From NCBI RefSeq assembly GCF_000447295.1, contig NZ_KE650771.1, positions 4,850,989 to 4,914,988 on the forward strand: a DNA stretch of 64,000 nt, written 5' to 3'. Positions 16,047 to 25,574 of this stretch are shown here, in pieces. The DNA is from Fischerella sp. PCC 9431. Its GTDB lineage: Bacteria > Cyanobacteriota > Cyanobacteriia > Cyanobacteriales > Nostocaceae. Both the position numbers and the translations under genes were made by a program. Below the pieces are notes generated by a model. The model made no database searches, was not told the DNA's origin, and saw nothing but the letters and a program-made list of their open reading frames with translations. The stretch's first letter is position 1; each line of letters begins with the position of its first letter.

Positions 16047-17152
16047 GAACTTACCTTCCAGAATTTATCTACAAATAGAGTCGTGCTTTAACGCTCATAC
16101 TAACATAACTGTAATTAGATTTTTTTAATGTTCAAATCTAACGATTTACATAGTTAAAATTCCATAACTTTGCGACCAAAACTTGCTTGTTTACTCTGTT
16201 TTTAATCTAGATGAAATTCTTTGCCAATAATATTTAAACGGCTATTTATATAGCAAAAACAAATCATGAATAATCAGCCAAAAATCTTATATTGAAAGCA
16301 TGTTAAATTCCCAAAAAAGATGATAATTATTTGCAGTAAATATTATTAACATGGCACTCTTGAACAAAAAGTGTACCGAGTTTTTCAACGCAGTCCCAGG
16401 ACTATACCAACAAAAATCAAATAGCGTTCCTATTCCCTATATAATGAAAAATAACAAAAAATGTAAAACAATTAACAGATAATAAATTTTGTTAAATATT
16501 AATATTATTAATAATTCTATTTCCCAGGATAGGTGAAATATTAAAACACCTATGTTCGTGTCAAATATAAAAATGAGCTTACACAAATTACCTCCCATAA
16601 GGAAGATGTTATGCACATGTCCATACAGTTAATATGGTTTGGATAAGCATACAATTGCCTATAAAGTGCTAGTTAGAAAAAGATTAAAGAGACAGGATTT
16701 AACGAATAGAGAAATCCTTCTAGCCCTTAGTCTTTAATCTTGAAGCGGAATGTGATGCTTATAGAGTATTTACAGTATTTATGAGTTTGGGAGTGTTGCT
16801 CAAACAACAAACAAATTTCCCCCACAGGTTTTGTTGATCAAACAAATGAGCGGAAATTACTGAAAGTCCAAAAATTAATAAAATTTATCTTTCGCTCATG
16901 ATGAACAAACCTACAACAATATCTGTGAAAAGTATAGATAATTAAGAATTTAATAAGGCTCGGCTAGGTTATGAGCATAGAGTAACTTTCAATTGGATGC
17001 AAAGTCCGAAAATGGATGTGAGTAGTTAGTACGTACGGCAATAACAATTTATAGTTTTGCCAGAATCATGTGGTTGTGAGTGGTGAAAACAGGGGACACA
17101 TCCAGGGGAAATCCGAGCCAGACATCTCAACGAGTACATTGGCAATAGCCTT
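16047..17152. promoter_or_regulatory. 1.1-kb divergent control region of the nif ferredoxin and patB
   Basis: Very AT-rich, with no credible ORF, MITE or STRR array, which is unusual among long gaps in this window and suggests functional constraint. Both divergent genes must be driven from here. I could not fix promoter boxes by eye: a GTA-N9-TAC near 17023-17037 has the wrong spacing for NtcA. Confidence 0.5.
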
Positions 17153-18745
17153 ATGCCTTACACAATACCTAATAATAGTTGCGTTGGATGTGACAACTGC
17201 CGTCCTCAATGTCCTACAGGTGCTATTAAACTTGAAAACGATGAATATTGGATTGACCCTTGTCTTTGTAACAACTGTGAGGGTTACTATCCTGAACCGC
17301 AATGTGTGGCAGCTTGTCCCACAAATTCTCCCATACCTTGGCACGCCAAAAGAGGGAGATGCAAAGTTGATTTGCGCGAGGTAACTAGTCCGGATTTATT
17401 TTCCAACGGTAAGAGTAACCCCTTTGCTTCAGCGATTGTGATTTGGGAAGCTTGCAATTTGCTTTCCCAACGGACATCATTACCTTGGGAAACAGATGAA
17501 CAAGGAAACTTGTGCTATCGTCGCCAAGTCAATCAAGGAAAAGGTGCGATCGCATTTCATCTGAGTAAATCGCCCCAAAGCACTGAACTTGTCACAGAAT
17601 TAGCCGCCATAGAGACACTAGATATCAGATCTGCTTGTCTACATTTGATTTTTGCAGCTTATGCGACAATGCAAGACCGACCTTGGGAACAAGAGTTTAC
17701 AATTGATGAACGACAAATAGAGAAATACCTGGGTTTAGAAAAGCGCAAGGACTTGAGCAAAAACGTCAAGCTGACTTTGATTAACAACTTAATTCAACAA
17801 GCTTGCTCACTGATCGTTTCCATCGACTGGCCCCAGCAAGGTATGCTTAAAGGATTCTCTCTACAAGCAAGCCGTTTGTGGGAACTAGTCCAAGTTCAAC
17901 GCCACTTCCAAGAAGATAATCTTGGATGTAAATATCTTGTCGGCTTAACTTTCAAAATTCGAGCCGGAATTTGGGCGCAATATTTCCTCAACAAACAAGC
18001 ATGTAAAGAACGAACTGCATTTTATCAATATGGTAGCCTGCCAAAATCCTTATTAACCACAGTGATGAGTATTTGGCAACAACACGAAGGTACAGCACGA
18101 TTAATGCTGTGGTTACTATTTAAAACCAAAATGGGCGCTTCTCAAAGGATCACAGTTCCGACATTAATGCGCGTTGCTTATGGTGAGGAGAAAATTGCTC
18201 AAGCATGTCGCCACAGAGAAGAACGCAAACGCCTGTTACGGACTTTTGAACATGATTTAGAAGTTCTCAATCACCACGGGATGAAATCAGAATTTGATCC
18301 AGTCACCTACCCGCCAAGAATCCAACCTTTGTGGGCTAGACTGGTTGATATTCCCGAAGATCCAGACGAAGCAATAGAATTTTGGATTAATGACGGTAGC
18401 GCTACATCACGTCTGACAGATGTCAGTCCCCGTGGTAAATGGAATCTGTTGATGAACGCCCGGATTTTGTCTTTCAGCCTACCACCAGATTGGGAGAAGC
18501 AAACACTTAACTCGGAAAAAAAGCAGCGAACGACAAAAAACAAAAGAAAAATCAAAACAACTGGTGATTTACTGGGGGAACAAATTTTACGGGCGCGTAA
18601 AAATTTGAATCTCTCCCAAAGAGACTTAGCTAAACTCGCAGGTAAAAGTCAAAGCTGGATTCGCGACATTGAAAAAGGCCGCTTGAAAGTTAAACTAGAA
18701 GACCAAGTAGTTTTACGTAAAGTATTAGGTCTAAATTCAGCCTGA
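17153..18745 (+). CDS. patB: PatB/CnfR: ferredoxin-HTH transcription activator
   Basis: 530 aa. The N-terminal ferredoxin domain has CVGCDNCRPQCPTGAI (about residues 10-25) and CLCNNCEGYYPEPQCVAACP (about 37-56), enough Cys for two [4Fe-4S] clusters. A long middle region follows. The C-terminus is an XRE-type helix-turn-helix (ILRARKNLNLSQRDLAKLAG KSQSWIRDIEKG, about 485-520). This is the architecture of PatB/CnfR, the oxygen-sensitive activator of nif genes needed for heterocyst nitrogen fixation. There is no strong ribosome-binding site at the ATG. It is divergent from the ferredoxin and cox genes. Confidence 0.93.
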   Translation: MPYTIPNNSCVGCDNCRPQCPTGAIKLENDEYWIDPCLCNNCEGYYPEPQCVAACPTNSPIPWHAKRGRCKVDLREVTSPDLFSNGKSNPFASAIVIWEACNLLSQRTSLPWETDEQGNLCYRRQVNQGKGAIAFHLSKSPQSTELVTELAAIETLDIRSACLHLIFAAYATMQDRPWEQEFTIDERQIEKYLGLEKRKDLSKNVKLTLINNLIQQACSLIVSIDWPQQGMLKGFSLQASRLWELVQVQRHFQEDNLGCKYLVGLTFKIRAGIWAQYFLNKQACKERTAFYQYGSLPKSLLTTVMSIWQQHEGTARLMLWLLFKTKMGASQRITVPTLMRVAYGEEKIAQACRHREERKRLLRTFEHDLEVLNHHGMKSEFDPVTYPPRIQPLWARLVDIPEDPDEAIEFWINDGSATSRLTDVSPRGKWNLLMNARILSFSLPPDWEKQTLNSEKKQRTTKNKRKIKTTGDLLGEQILRARKNLNLSQRDLAKLAGKSQSWIRDIEKGRLKVKLEDQVVLRKVLGLNSA

Positions 18746-18959
18746 AGTTAGGAAAATGCACTGTCATTGAGGGTATAAATTGGCAAATCAAACCTATTCT
18801 AGAAAACTACGATCAAGAAATCCTCAGATTTTAGTCTTGACTTTTTTTACACATAACCTCTAATGTGGACTCATTCTGTGAATCTGTTTGTTGTGAGGGA
18901 AACAAACATAGATTTACACAGATAATTTGTTGAGATATATCCACATAAAGTTAATAGCC

Positions 18960-19430
18960 ATGAGAGAAAGCAGCAACAAGCAAATACGTATTTGGGCTAT
19001 GCTGTGTCATCTCTCAGCTTTATTGTGGATACCATTAATTTTGTTAGTCTTTATTGGCATACCTATCTATCTGCCATTACTGAATATTCTTGGTCCGTTG
19101 CTCGTTTGGCAATGGAAAAAATCACAAGACCCGTGGATAGATTTTCAAGGCAAAGAATCTTTAAATTTTCAGCTTTCAATCACAGTTTATACATTAGTTG
19201 TGATTATAATTTCTCTGTTTTTAGTTGTTACCACTTGTGGAATTGCACTGACAACTAATGTGGCTTCTAATCAATTAGATACAACTTTGAATACTTTATT
19301 AACAGTTTTAATGATATTCGTATCAATATTACTATTAACACAATTATGCTTAGTAATATTTGCCTCTATCAAAGCCTACAAAGGTCAACACTATCGCTAT
19401 CCTTTTACTATTAGATTTTTGAGAAATTGA
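18960..19430 (+). CDS. DUF4870 (Tic20-like) membrane protein, 156 aa
   Basis: Start MRESSNKQIRIWAMLCHLSA chosen at 18960 rather than a TTG 33 bp upstream, because the family begins just before the WAMLCHLSAL helix. The signature DPWIDFQGKESLNFQLSITV (about residues 55-75) sits between membrane helices, followed by two more. The family is of unknown function, with a distant relation to Tic20. Monocistronic. Downstream 19437-19550 contains a decayed hairpin-chain fragment. Confidence 0.82.
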   Translation: MRESSNKQIRIWAMLCHLSALLWIPLILLVFIGIPIYLPLLNILGPLLVWQWKKSQDPWIDFQGKESLNFQLSITVYTLVVIIISLFLVVTTCGIALTTNVASNQLDTTLNTLLTVLMIFVSILLLTQLCLVIFASIKAYKGQHYRYPFTIRFLRN

Positions 19431-19564
19431 GTTATAGATAGTTGGAGAAATTTTTAAATTTTCAGAATAAAGCCATATACAAGGAGATTCTTACTCCTAA
19501 TATTAGGGTTGAGAATTTATTCTCAGGCGGGATATGGGGTACTTCACGAGCTATTCCCTGTTCC

Positions 19565-20785
19565 CTATTCAGATTTCACTACAACCCATTGTGTTACTGG
19601 TGTCATCGGTTTCCATCCCAAAAATCCACCAATGGGAGCAATTCTTTGAACTGCAAGGCGTATCAACTCCCCACCAACTTGATTGTGCCATTGCAGCAAT
19701 TTTTGTTCACTTTCGATGGTGACAGCGTTAGCAACCAAGCGTCCACCGGGATGTAAAGCTTGCCAACAGACTTCAAACAAACCTGCTGCTGTTGCACCAC
19801 CACCAATAAAAATAGCGTCGGGTTGGGGTAAATCTTTTAATGCAGTGGGGACTTTACCGTGGACAATTTGTAGATTGGGTGTGCCAAGGGCTGTTGCATT
19901 GTCAGCAATATATTGTAATCGGGTGGAATTTTGTTCAATTGCGATCGCACGACACCGAGAATGAGTCCGCATCCATTCAATACCTATCGAACCACACCCT
20001 GCACCGACATCCCACAATAATTGTCCCGGTACAGGAGCCAAAGTTGCCAGGGTGATCGCTCGTACTTCGCGCTTGGTGAGTTGACCGTCATGATGGTAGA
20101 CATCATCTGGTAAGCCTGCTAAACGAGATAACCCTCTAACTCCAGGATCAGCAATACACTCGACAGCAATAGTATTTAAATCAGCTATTTCTGTAGTTGT
20201 CCATGAGGCGGCTGTCCCTTCAATGATGCGTTCTTGAGAACCACCCATGCGTTCTAGCACACTAATTTTGCTATCACCAAATCCGCGTTTTGTCAATATC
20301 TCGGCTACAATTGCCGGGGTTTGTTTTCCCTCACTCAAAATCAACAATTGCGCCCCAGGATAAATTACAGTTTGGAGTAGAGCAGGAGGACGAGCATTAA
20401 GGCTTAATGTCTCTACTTGTGTAAGTGACCATCCGAGTTTGGCACAGGCGAGGCTGAAAGATGAAGGTGCAGGAATAATGGTCATCTCAGTCATAGGTAT
20501 GCTGTGTCTGAGGGTGACACCAATACCAAAGCACATGGGATCGCCACTGGCTAAAACACAAACAGATTGACCTCGACGACCAAGAATTTCTTCTACAGAT
20601 ATGCTGATGGGTGATGACCAAATGATTTTTTCACGTTGATCATCGGCTGGTAGCATAGCCAAATGACGAGTTCCACCAACTATTACTTCTGCATTTTGCA
20701 ATATGGAATGAGCGATCGCACTCAATCCAGATAACCCATCTTCACTAATACCTACGATAGATAGCCATTTTTGTACATAATTCAT
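19565..20785 (-). CDS. cobL: Precorrin-6Y C5,15-methyltransferase (decarboxylating), CbiE-CbiT fusion
   Basis: 406 aa. The N-terminal CbiE half has WLSIVGISEDGLSGL, VIVGGTRHL and VLASGDPMCFGIG, the tetrapyrrole methylase SAM site. The C-terminal CbiT half has KREVRAITLATL and LLWDVGAGCGSIGIEW (SAM-binding) and PDAIFIGGG. It methylates C5 and C15 and decarboxylates in cobalamin synthesis. The fused length is normal. The stop codon TAG is the one supplied by a GGGAATAGGGAACAGGGAAT STRR that begins at the last codon. Confidence 0.95.
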   Translation of the reverse strand: MNYVQKWLSIVGISEDGLSGLSAIAHSILQNAEVIVGGTRHLAMLPADDQREKIIWSSPISISVEEILGRRGQSVCVLASGDPMCFGIGVTLRHSIPMTEMTIIPAPSSFSLACAKLGWSLTQVETLSLNARPPALLQTVIYPGAQLLILSEGKQTPAIVAEILTKRGFGDSKISVLERMGGSQERIIEGTAASWTTTEIADLNTIAVECIADPGVRGLSRLAGLPDDVYHHDGQLTKREVRAITLATLAPVPGQLLWDVGAGCGSIGIEWMRTHSRCRAIAIEQNSTRLQYIADNATALGTPNLQIVHGKVPTALKDLPQPDAIFIGGGATAAGLFEVCWQALHPGGRLVANAVTIESEQKLLQWHNQVGGELIRLAVQRIAPIGGFLGWKPMTPVTQWVVVKSE

Positions 20786-21080
20786 TAGTCAATAATACCA
20801 GCTATCAATCATCAACAATTAATTATGTTGAATTCACGATTTCCCATTTTTAATTACTGATTATCTGCTCAAAAATTGCATCTGTTAATTGTATATTCCG
20901 ATATAATGTATCAGTTATTAATGCTATCTGCGATCGCTAGTCATCCGGTTTATGACTCACGAGATAATCTGCAAGCAGGATGACAAAAATCATGTAAGAG
21001 AGTGAATATTAATCTATAACCTTTAATATTGGAGCAAAGAGGCAAAAAACAGACAGCAGAAGATTTCAATTCACGAAACT

Positions 21081-21689
21081 ATGTTGACGATTGAAAAAAT
21101 CAAAAAGCCATGTTTGGCGATCGTTTTACTTTGTCTTGTGCCTGTAATTATGCCAATACTTGCAATAATTACATTCAGCATCTACGTTTACAGTAGTAAA
21201 ACCAAGGTTAGTAATGCTGATGCAGCTATTGTTTTAGGAGCCGAAGTATGGGGAAAAAAACCTTCACCAGTTTTCCGAGAACGAATTAACCACGCAATTG
21301 ATCTCTACAAGCATGGTAAAGTTCACAATATCATTTTTACTGGTGGAGTTGGTAAAAACAAAGAAATTGCCGAAGCAATTGTTGGTAAACGCTATGCAAT
21401 TTCCAAAGGAGTCAAAAAAGCCAATATCTTAACCGAAACCGCTTCTCAAAATACTCGTCAAAACCTTTTGTACGCAAAAAAGGTTGCATTACCTCAGCAC
21501 TTATCTAAGTTTCTAATTGTGAGTGATCCTTTGCATTTGAAACGAGCAGTTTTGATGGCACAAGACTTAGGAATGGATGCATATCCATCTGCAACACCAA
21601 CTACTCGTTATCGCAGCTTTCAAACTAAATTTAAGTTTCTTCTCAGAGAAACTTTTGGTTATTTCGTTTATCTTTTCCTGAGACCGTAA
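21081..21689 (+). CDS. YdcF/SanA-family (DUF218) membrane-anchored protein
   Basis: 202 aa. One N-terminal membrane helix (CLAIVLLCLVPVIMPILAII). The DUF218 domain then shows DAAIVLGAEVWGKKPSPVF, IIFTGGVGKNKEIAEA, ILTETASQNTRQNLLYA and LIVSDPLHLKRAVLMA, the conserved core of the SanA/YdcF group, linked to envelope maintenance. The catalytic function of the family is uncertain. Monocistronic. Confidence 0.88.
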   Translation: MLTIEKIKKPCLAIVLLCLVPVIMPILAIITFSIYVYSSKTKVSNADAAIVLGAEVWGKKPSPVFRERINHAIDLYKHGKVHNIIFTGGVGKNKEIAEAIVGKRYAISKGVKKANILTETASQNTRQNLLYAKKVALPQHLSKFLIVSDPLHLKRAVLMAQDLGMDAYPSATPTTRYRSFQTKFKFLLRETFGYFVYLFLRP

Positions 21690-21807
21690 ATATTTTTTGT
21701 GAACTACCTACAGCGACTCGAAGAGCGCTGTAGGCTTCTGGCACATTTTTAATATTTCCAAAACTTCCTTCGAGGTACTATTAATTTTGCATAAGTACTT
21801 AATACCC

Positions 21808-21955
21808 CAATGCGGTTCGGATAAGACAAACCGATTAACATTTAAACCCACCGGAGACGCGATAATACTCTTACCTTGAAGCCGCTCTTACGAGCGTCTA
21901 CGCGTCTGGTACAATACCAAAATTATGACGAAAAATTCTTAACCGAACCGTATTG
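21808..21955. mobile_element. MITE family C, copy 1
   Basis: CAATGCGGTTCGG at the left and CCGAACCGTATTG at the right form terminal inverted repeats; subterminal AAAAATTCTTAACCG matches the copy at 30789-30890 and a fragment at 58858. It lies in the 317-bp gap between the YdcF-like gene and the STRR at the htrA stop. No gene seen. Confidence 0.8.
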
Positions 21956-22006
21956 CTTAATACCCGATTTCCAATCCCCTTTCCCCTTTCCCCGATCCCC
22001 AATCCC

Positions 22007-23323
22007 CTATTGATTCTGAGAATTATTATTTGTTGGAGATGGAAGCGCTTCAGGTCTAACTGTAAATTGCGAAGTCTGTCCGTTGCGTAGCACCTTGAAT
22101 TGCAAGTTACTACCAACGCCATTTTTGTCAAGGATTTGGAGAATTTGGTTGGCAGTAGTAACAGGTTGATTGTTAATTTCTTGGATGACATCTCCTACAC
22201 GCAATCCGGCTTTGGCTGCTGGAGAACCGGAAATTACACGGACAATCAGAAGTCCTTGGTCTGCCTGAATTTGAATATTACTGTTAGGATCATTGCTGAG
22301 TCTTTGCTTAATTTCGGGTGTAATCGGCAACATTTCAATGCCTAAGTATGGATATTGCACTTTACCCTTAGTAATCAGCTCTTGGGCAATTCTTTGAGCT
22401 GTGTCAATCGGAATGGCAAAGCCAAGACCTTCAGCACCTTGGATAATTGCTGTATTGATTCCTATCACTTGACCACGAGCATTGAGCAATGGCCCGCCAG
22501 AGTTTCCAGGGTTAATTGCAGCATCAGTTTGAATATAACTAGAAGGTCTAGTGGAAAGATTTAAGGAGCGGTCTATGGCACTGATCACACCAACTGTCAC
22601 TGTTTGTTGCAAACCTAGAGGATTACCGATCGCAATGGCCCATTGTCCCGGTCGTACTGAGTCAGGATTGGCAATTTGTACTGTTGTGAAATTATTACCT
22701 GGAATTTGTACAACTGCTACATCACTAACAGGGTCTTTTCCCAATACCTTACCCTCAAAAGTACGACCATCAGAAAAAGATACTGTCACCGTATCCGCAT
22801 TATTGACAACATGAGCATTGGTGAGAATTCGCCCATTGGGATCGATGACAAAACCAGAACCAAGACCACGGACAACTCGTTCTTGAGGTTGTGTTGGTAA
22901 AGCTTCACCAAAAAACCGCCGAAAGAATGGGTCATTAAATGCATCAGGTAACTGTGGTGCTGAAGTTTTGATCGTTCGGGAAGTGTTGATTTGCACCACT
23001 GCTGGTTCTACTTTGCTAACGACGGCAACCACAAAGTTATTATCATCTGTGGTAGGTGTCAGAGAGCGATCGCTTTGATTTTGATTCGGTGTCTCATTGA
23101 GAGTTGACGTTGGAGAAGGAACAGTTGGTTGAGGAACCTGTCTAGATAAATCTCTGGAACAACTACTCAAAAATCCTGCTGTTATTCCTACACAAGGCAA
23201 TAATAAATGAGTTATTGTTTTATGCGCTAAAAGCTTCAGTGAATGTTGATTAAGCTGTCTTTTTAAACTAACTAAATTTGAATCAAGCAATTTTTGTTGA
23301 TTATGTATATTCTTAGTTTTCAT
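22007..23323 (-). CDS. HtrA/DegP-type serine protease (HhoA/HhoB/HtrA family), putative lipoprotein
   Basis: About 438 aa from ATG at 23323, chosen because GAGGGG lies 10 bases ahead; an in-frame GTG at 23356 is less likely. The N-terminal hydrophobic segment ends in a lipobox, GFLSSC. The trypsin-like triad is His in ILTNAHVV, Asp in DPVSDVAVV and Ser in INPGNSGGPL. One PDZ domain follows (QGLLIVRVISGSPAAKAGLR). It degrades or refolds damaged envelope proteins. The stop TAG lies at the junction with a GGGGATTGGGGATCGGGG STRR array (about 21968-22009). Confidence 0.95.
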   Translation of the reverse strand: MKTKNIHNQQKLLDSNLVSLKRQLNQHSLKLLAHKTITHLLLPCVGITAGFLSSCSRDLSRQVPQPTVPSPTSTLNETPNQNQSDRSLTPTTDDNNFVVAVVSKVEPAVVQINTSRTIKTSAPQLPDAFNDPFFRRFFGEALPTQPQERVVRGLGSGFVIDPNGRILTNAHVVNNADTVTVSFSDGRTFEGKVLGKDPVSDVAVVQIPGNNFTTVQIANPDSVRPGQWAIAIGNPLGLQQTVTVGVISAIDRSLNLSTRPSSYIQTDAAINPGNSGGPLLNARGQVIGINTAIIQGAEGLGFAIPIDTAQRIAQELITKGKVQYPYLGIEMLPITPEIKQRLSNDPNSNIQIQADQGLLIVRVISGSPAAKAGLRVGDVIQEINNQPVTTANQILQILDKNGVGSNLQFKVLRNGQTSQFTVRPEALPSPTNNNSQNQ

Positions 23324-23647
23324 GATATTTTTACCCCTCACTACTGCCACTATCACTGCTAAGGGGATTAGAAGCAGGGTGAAATTAACTGTTGAATGAT
23401 CAATTAATGATCAATTAATGATCATTAATTTCGATAATAATTAAAATTTGTAGTAATTAACTCCACCTGAAGTTAGTTTTGGTTGGTATTGCTTAGAATT
23501 ATTGGTCAATGGGCATTCGGCATTGATTGGAAGAAATTTCTCCCTTTCCTTGTGCCTTCTGCCCTCTGCTGATTTTTAGAGTAGACTAATACCGTGTCAC
23601 AAAAATCCTGATACACATTGGATTTACTGTAAGTAGCTTACTCGCCT
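23324..23647. other. Intergenic between htrA and the first FG-GAP gene
   Basis: AT-rich, with three AATGATCAATT repeats near 23393-23425. No ORF, MITE or clear terminator is seen. Confidence 0.5.
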
Positions 23648-24847
23648 TTAGTATACACTCCACTCAGTACCAACTTGCGGTAAAAACGTACCATTTGCAG
23701 TTGTGCCATTCATAAACCAAACTGCAACTTCACCTGTTTCACCATTGCGCCAAAACACATCTGTCTTGCCATCGCCATCATAGTCGCCGATGCTTGGTTG
23801 CCAAGATGCACCAGTTGCAGGTAAGAAAGCCGCAGTTCCTACTGATGTTCCATCCATTAACCAAGCGGTGTTTTCACCTGTTGTCTGATTGTGCCAGAAG
23901 ACATCTGTCTTACCATCACCGTTAAAGTCACCAATAGAGGGTTTCCAAGCAGAGTCTTGTTTCGACAAATTACCTTCACTGATGAAGATACTGTTCATCA
24001 GCCAAACTTTATTCTCGCCTGTTTCGTAATTACGCCAGAAGATATCACTGTTACCATCATTGTTGAAGTCACCAACGTTAGCTTCCCAGTTACCTTCCAA
24101 TGTGCTGAGATTATATTCTGACACATCTGTGCCATTCATAAACCAGACTTTATTTTCACCAGTGATATTGTTGCGCCAAAAAATATCGTTTTTGCCATCA
24201 CCGTTAAAGTCAACCACACTAGAAGTCCAGGTTGTGTCGGTAGTAGGTAAAAAAGCGGCAGTTGTGACGTTTGTACCATCCATCAACCAGGTAGCATTTT
24301 CTCCAGTTTGAGTATTACGCCACAAAACATCACTCTTACCATCACCATTAAAATCTGCAATATTGTAAGTCCAAGCTGGGCCTATTGTTTGTACGGTAGC
24401 TTGAGAAGCAATGTTTGTACCATCCATTAACCAAATCACATTTTCGCCGCTATTTTTATTGCGCCAAAATATATCAGTTTTGCCATCACGGTTAAAATCG
24501 GCATAGGTAAAGTCCCAAGATGCATCGACTGTACCTACATTAGCTGCTTGAGGATTGCTGCCATTCATTAGCCAAATTGCAGTTTCGCCTGTTTGAGAGT
24601 TACGCCAGAATTTGTCAGCTTTACCATCTCCATTAAAATCTGCAACAATGGCTGCATTGCTGAATCTAGAATTAGGATTCGGGTTTTTTGCTGCTATTAA
24701 AGATTGTTGTTCATCATTTGAACTTGAGGAACGTCCCAGGTTAACACTAAGATTAGGAACGATATTGTCATCAAAAAGATTTGTGGAAGCATATTTTGAG
24801 ACGTTATTTTCTATAGACAAATTCAAGGGCGAATTAGAGTTAGACAT
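23648..24847 (-). CDS. FG-GAP/VCBS seven-repeat beta-propeller protein, paralog 1
   Basis: 399 aa. After ~65 low-complexity residues (SNSNSPLNLS.., no signal peptide) come seven ~45-residue repeats, each with a calcium-binding DFNGDGKxD loop followed by FWRNxxTGExxxWLMNG. Seven blades fit an integrin-alpha-like propeller. Such proteins are usually extracellular or surface adhesins; with no Sec signal, leaderless or type I secretion is possible but not shown. Its paralog lies directly upstream at 25575-26777, a tandem duplication. Confidence 0.88.
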   Translation of the reverse strand: MSNSNSPLNLSIENNVSKYASTNLFDDNIVPNLSVNLGRSSSSNDEQQSLIAAKNPNPNSRFSNAAIVADFNGDGKADKFWRNSQTGETAIWLMNGSNPQAANVGTVDASWDFTYADFNRDGKTDIFWRNKNSGENVIWLMDGTNIASQATVQTIGPAWTYNIADFNGDGKSDVLWRNTQTGENATWLMDGTNVTTAAFLPTTDTTWTSSVVDFNGDGKNDIFWRNNITGENKVWFMNGTDVSEYNLSTLEGNWEANVGDFNNDGNSDIFWRNYETGENKVWLMNSIFISEGNLSKQDSAWKPSIGDFNGDGKTDVFWHNQTTGENTAWLMDGTSVGTAAFLPATGASWQPSIGDYDGDGKTDVFWRNGETGEVAVWFMNGTTANGTFLPQVGTEWSVY

Positions 24848-25574
24848 ACTGTTGGTTTATGATTAGTAAAGGTCGGCAAAGTCTAATTTGTAATTTAGAA
24901 TTCCCGGTAATTCTTTGGGAATTAAAAATGTACAACAGTTCATCAAATTCTCATATATTGTTTATATAATTTATGTCAAAAAGTAACATCTAACCTTTTT
25001 AGTAATGTTGTTTGTAATTAACATTTTTAAAATCAAGGATTAATTAAAAGACCTACAAACGACAATATCGGATGAATCATTATAGATAACATCCACCGAA
25101 ATCAAAATGTTCATTAAGATAGTTAAGCTCACATTTGAATGTGTTTAAACATTGACATCAACACATGTCAATAAGAAGCGGGTGGTAGATGCGTTGATAC
25201 TTGCACAAAATTGCGATCGCTCTAGTACTCCATCACATTAATTTTGAGGAGTTAATAAGTTCGTAGTCAGCACTTTAGTGCTTGAAACTGAGCGATAAAT
25301 CGCTCACTACAAACTTTGCAAAATTAATGACATAGACCACTAATACGCCTTGAATTAAAGTTCCAGGCTAATAGCACAACTCATTTGAAGATGACTGAAT
25401 AATTGAACGTTAAGCTATTAGCCAAGAAAATTACCCGCTATGAATGAAAATTTTTAGGCAGTGTGGATCGTTATTTCAGCACTTACTGTCAACGAGCAGT
25501 TATCAGTTATCAGTTATCAGTTATCAAATTAAATTATTTACTGGCTAACTGTTCACTGTTCACTGTTCACTGAG
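24848..25574. other. 727-bp spacer between the FG-GAP paralogs
   Basis: No gene is seen. It holds a hairpin-chain fragment (25253-25400; e.g. GCACTTTAGTGC and GAGCGATAAATCGCTC) and an STRR run (AGTTATC units at 25496-25530, then CACTGTT units to 25572) ending just beyond the stop of the second FG-GAP gene. Confidence 0.6.

Noticed and set aside
17023-17037. Possible NtcA box upstream of patB
   Set aside because: Spacing between GTA and TAC is nine rather than eight bases, and no matching -10 box could be placed.
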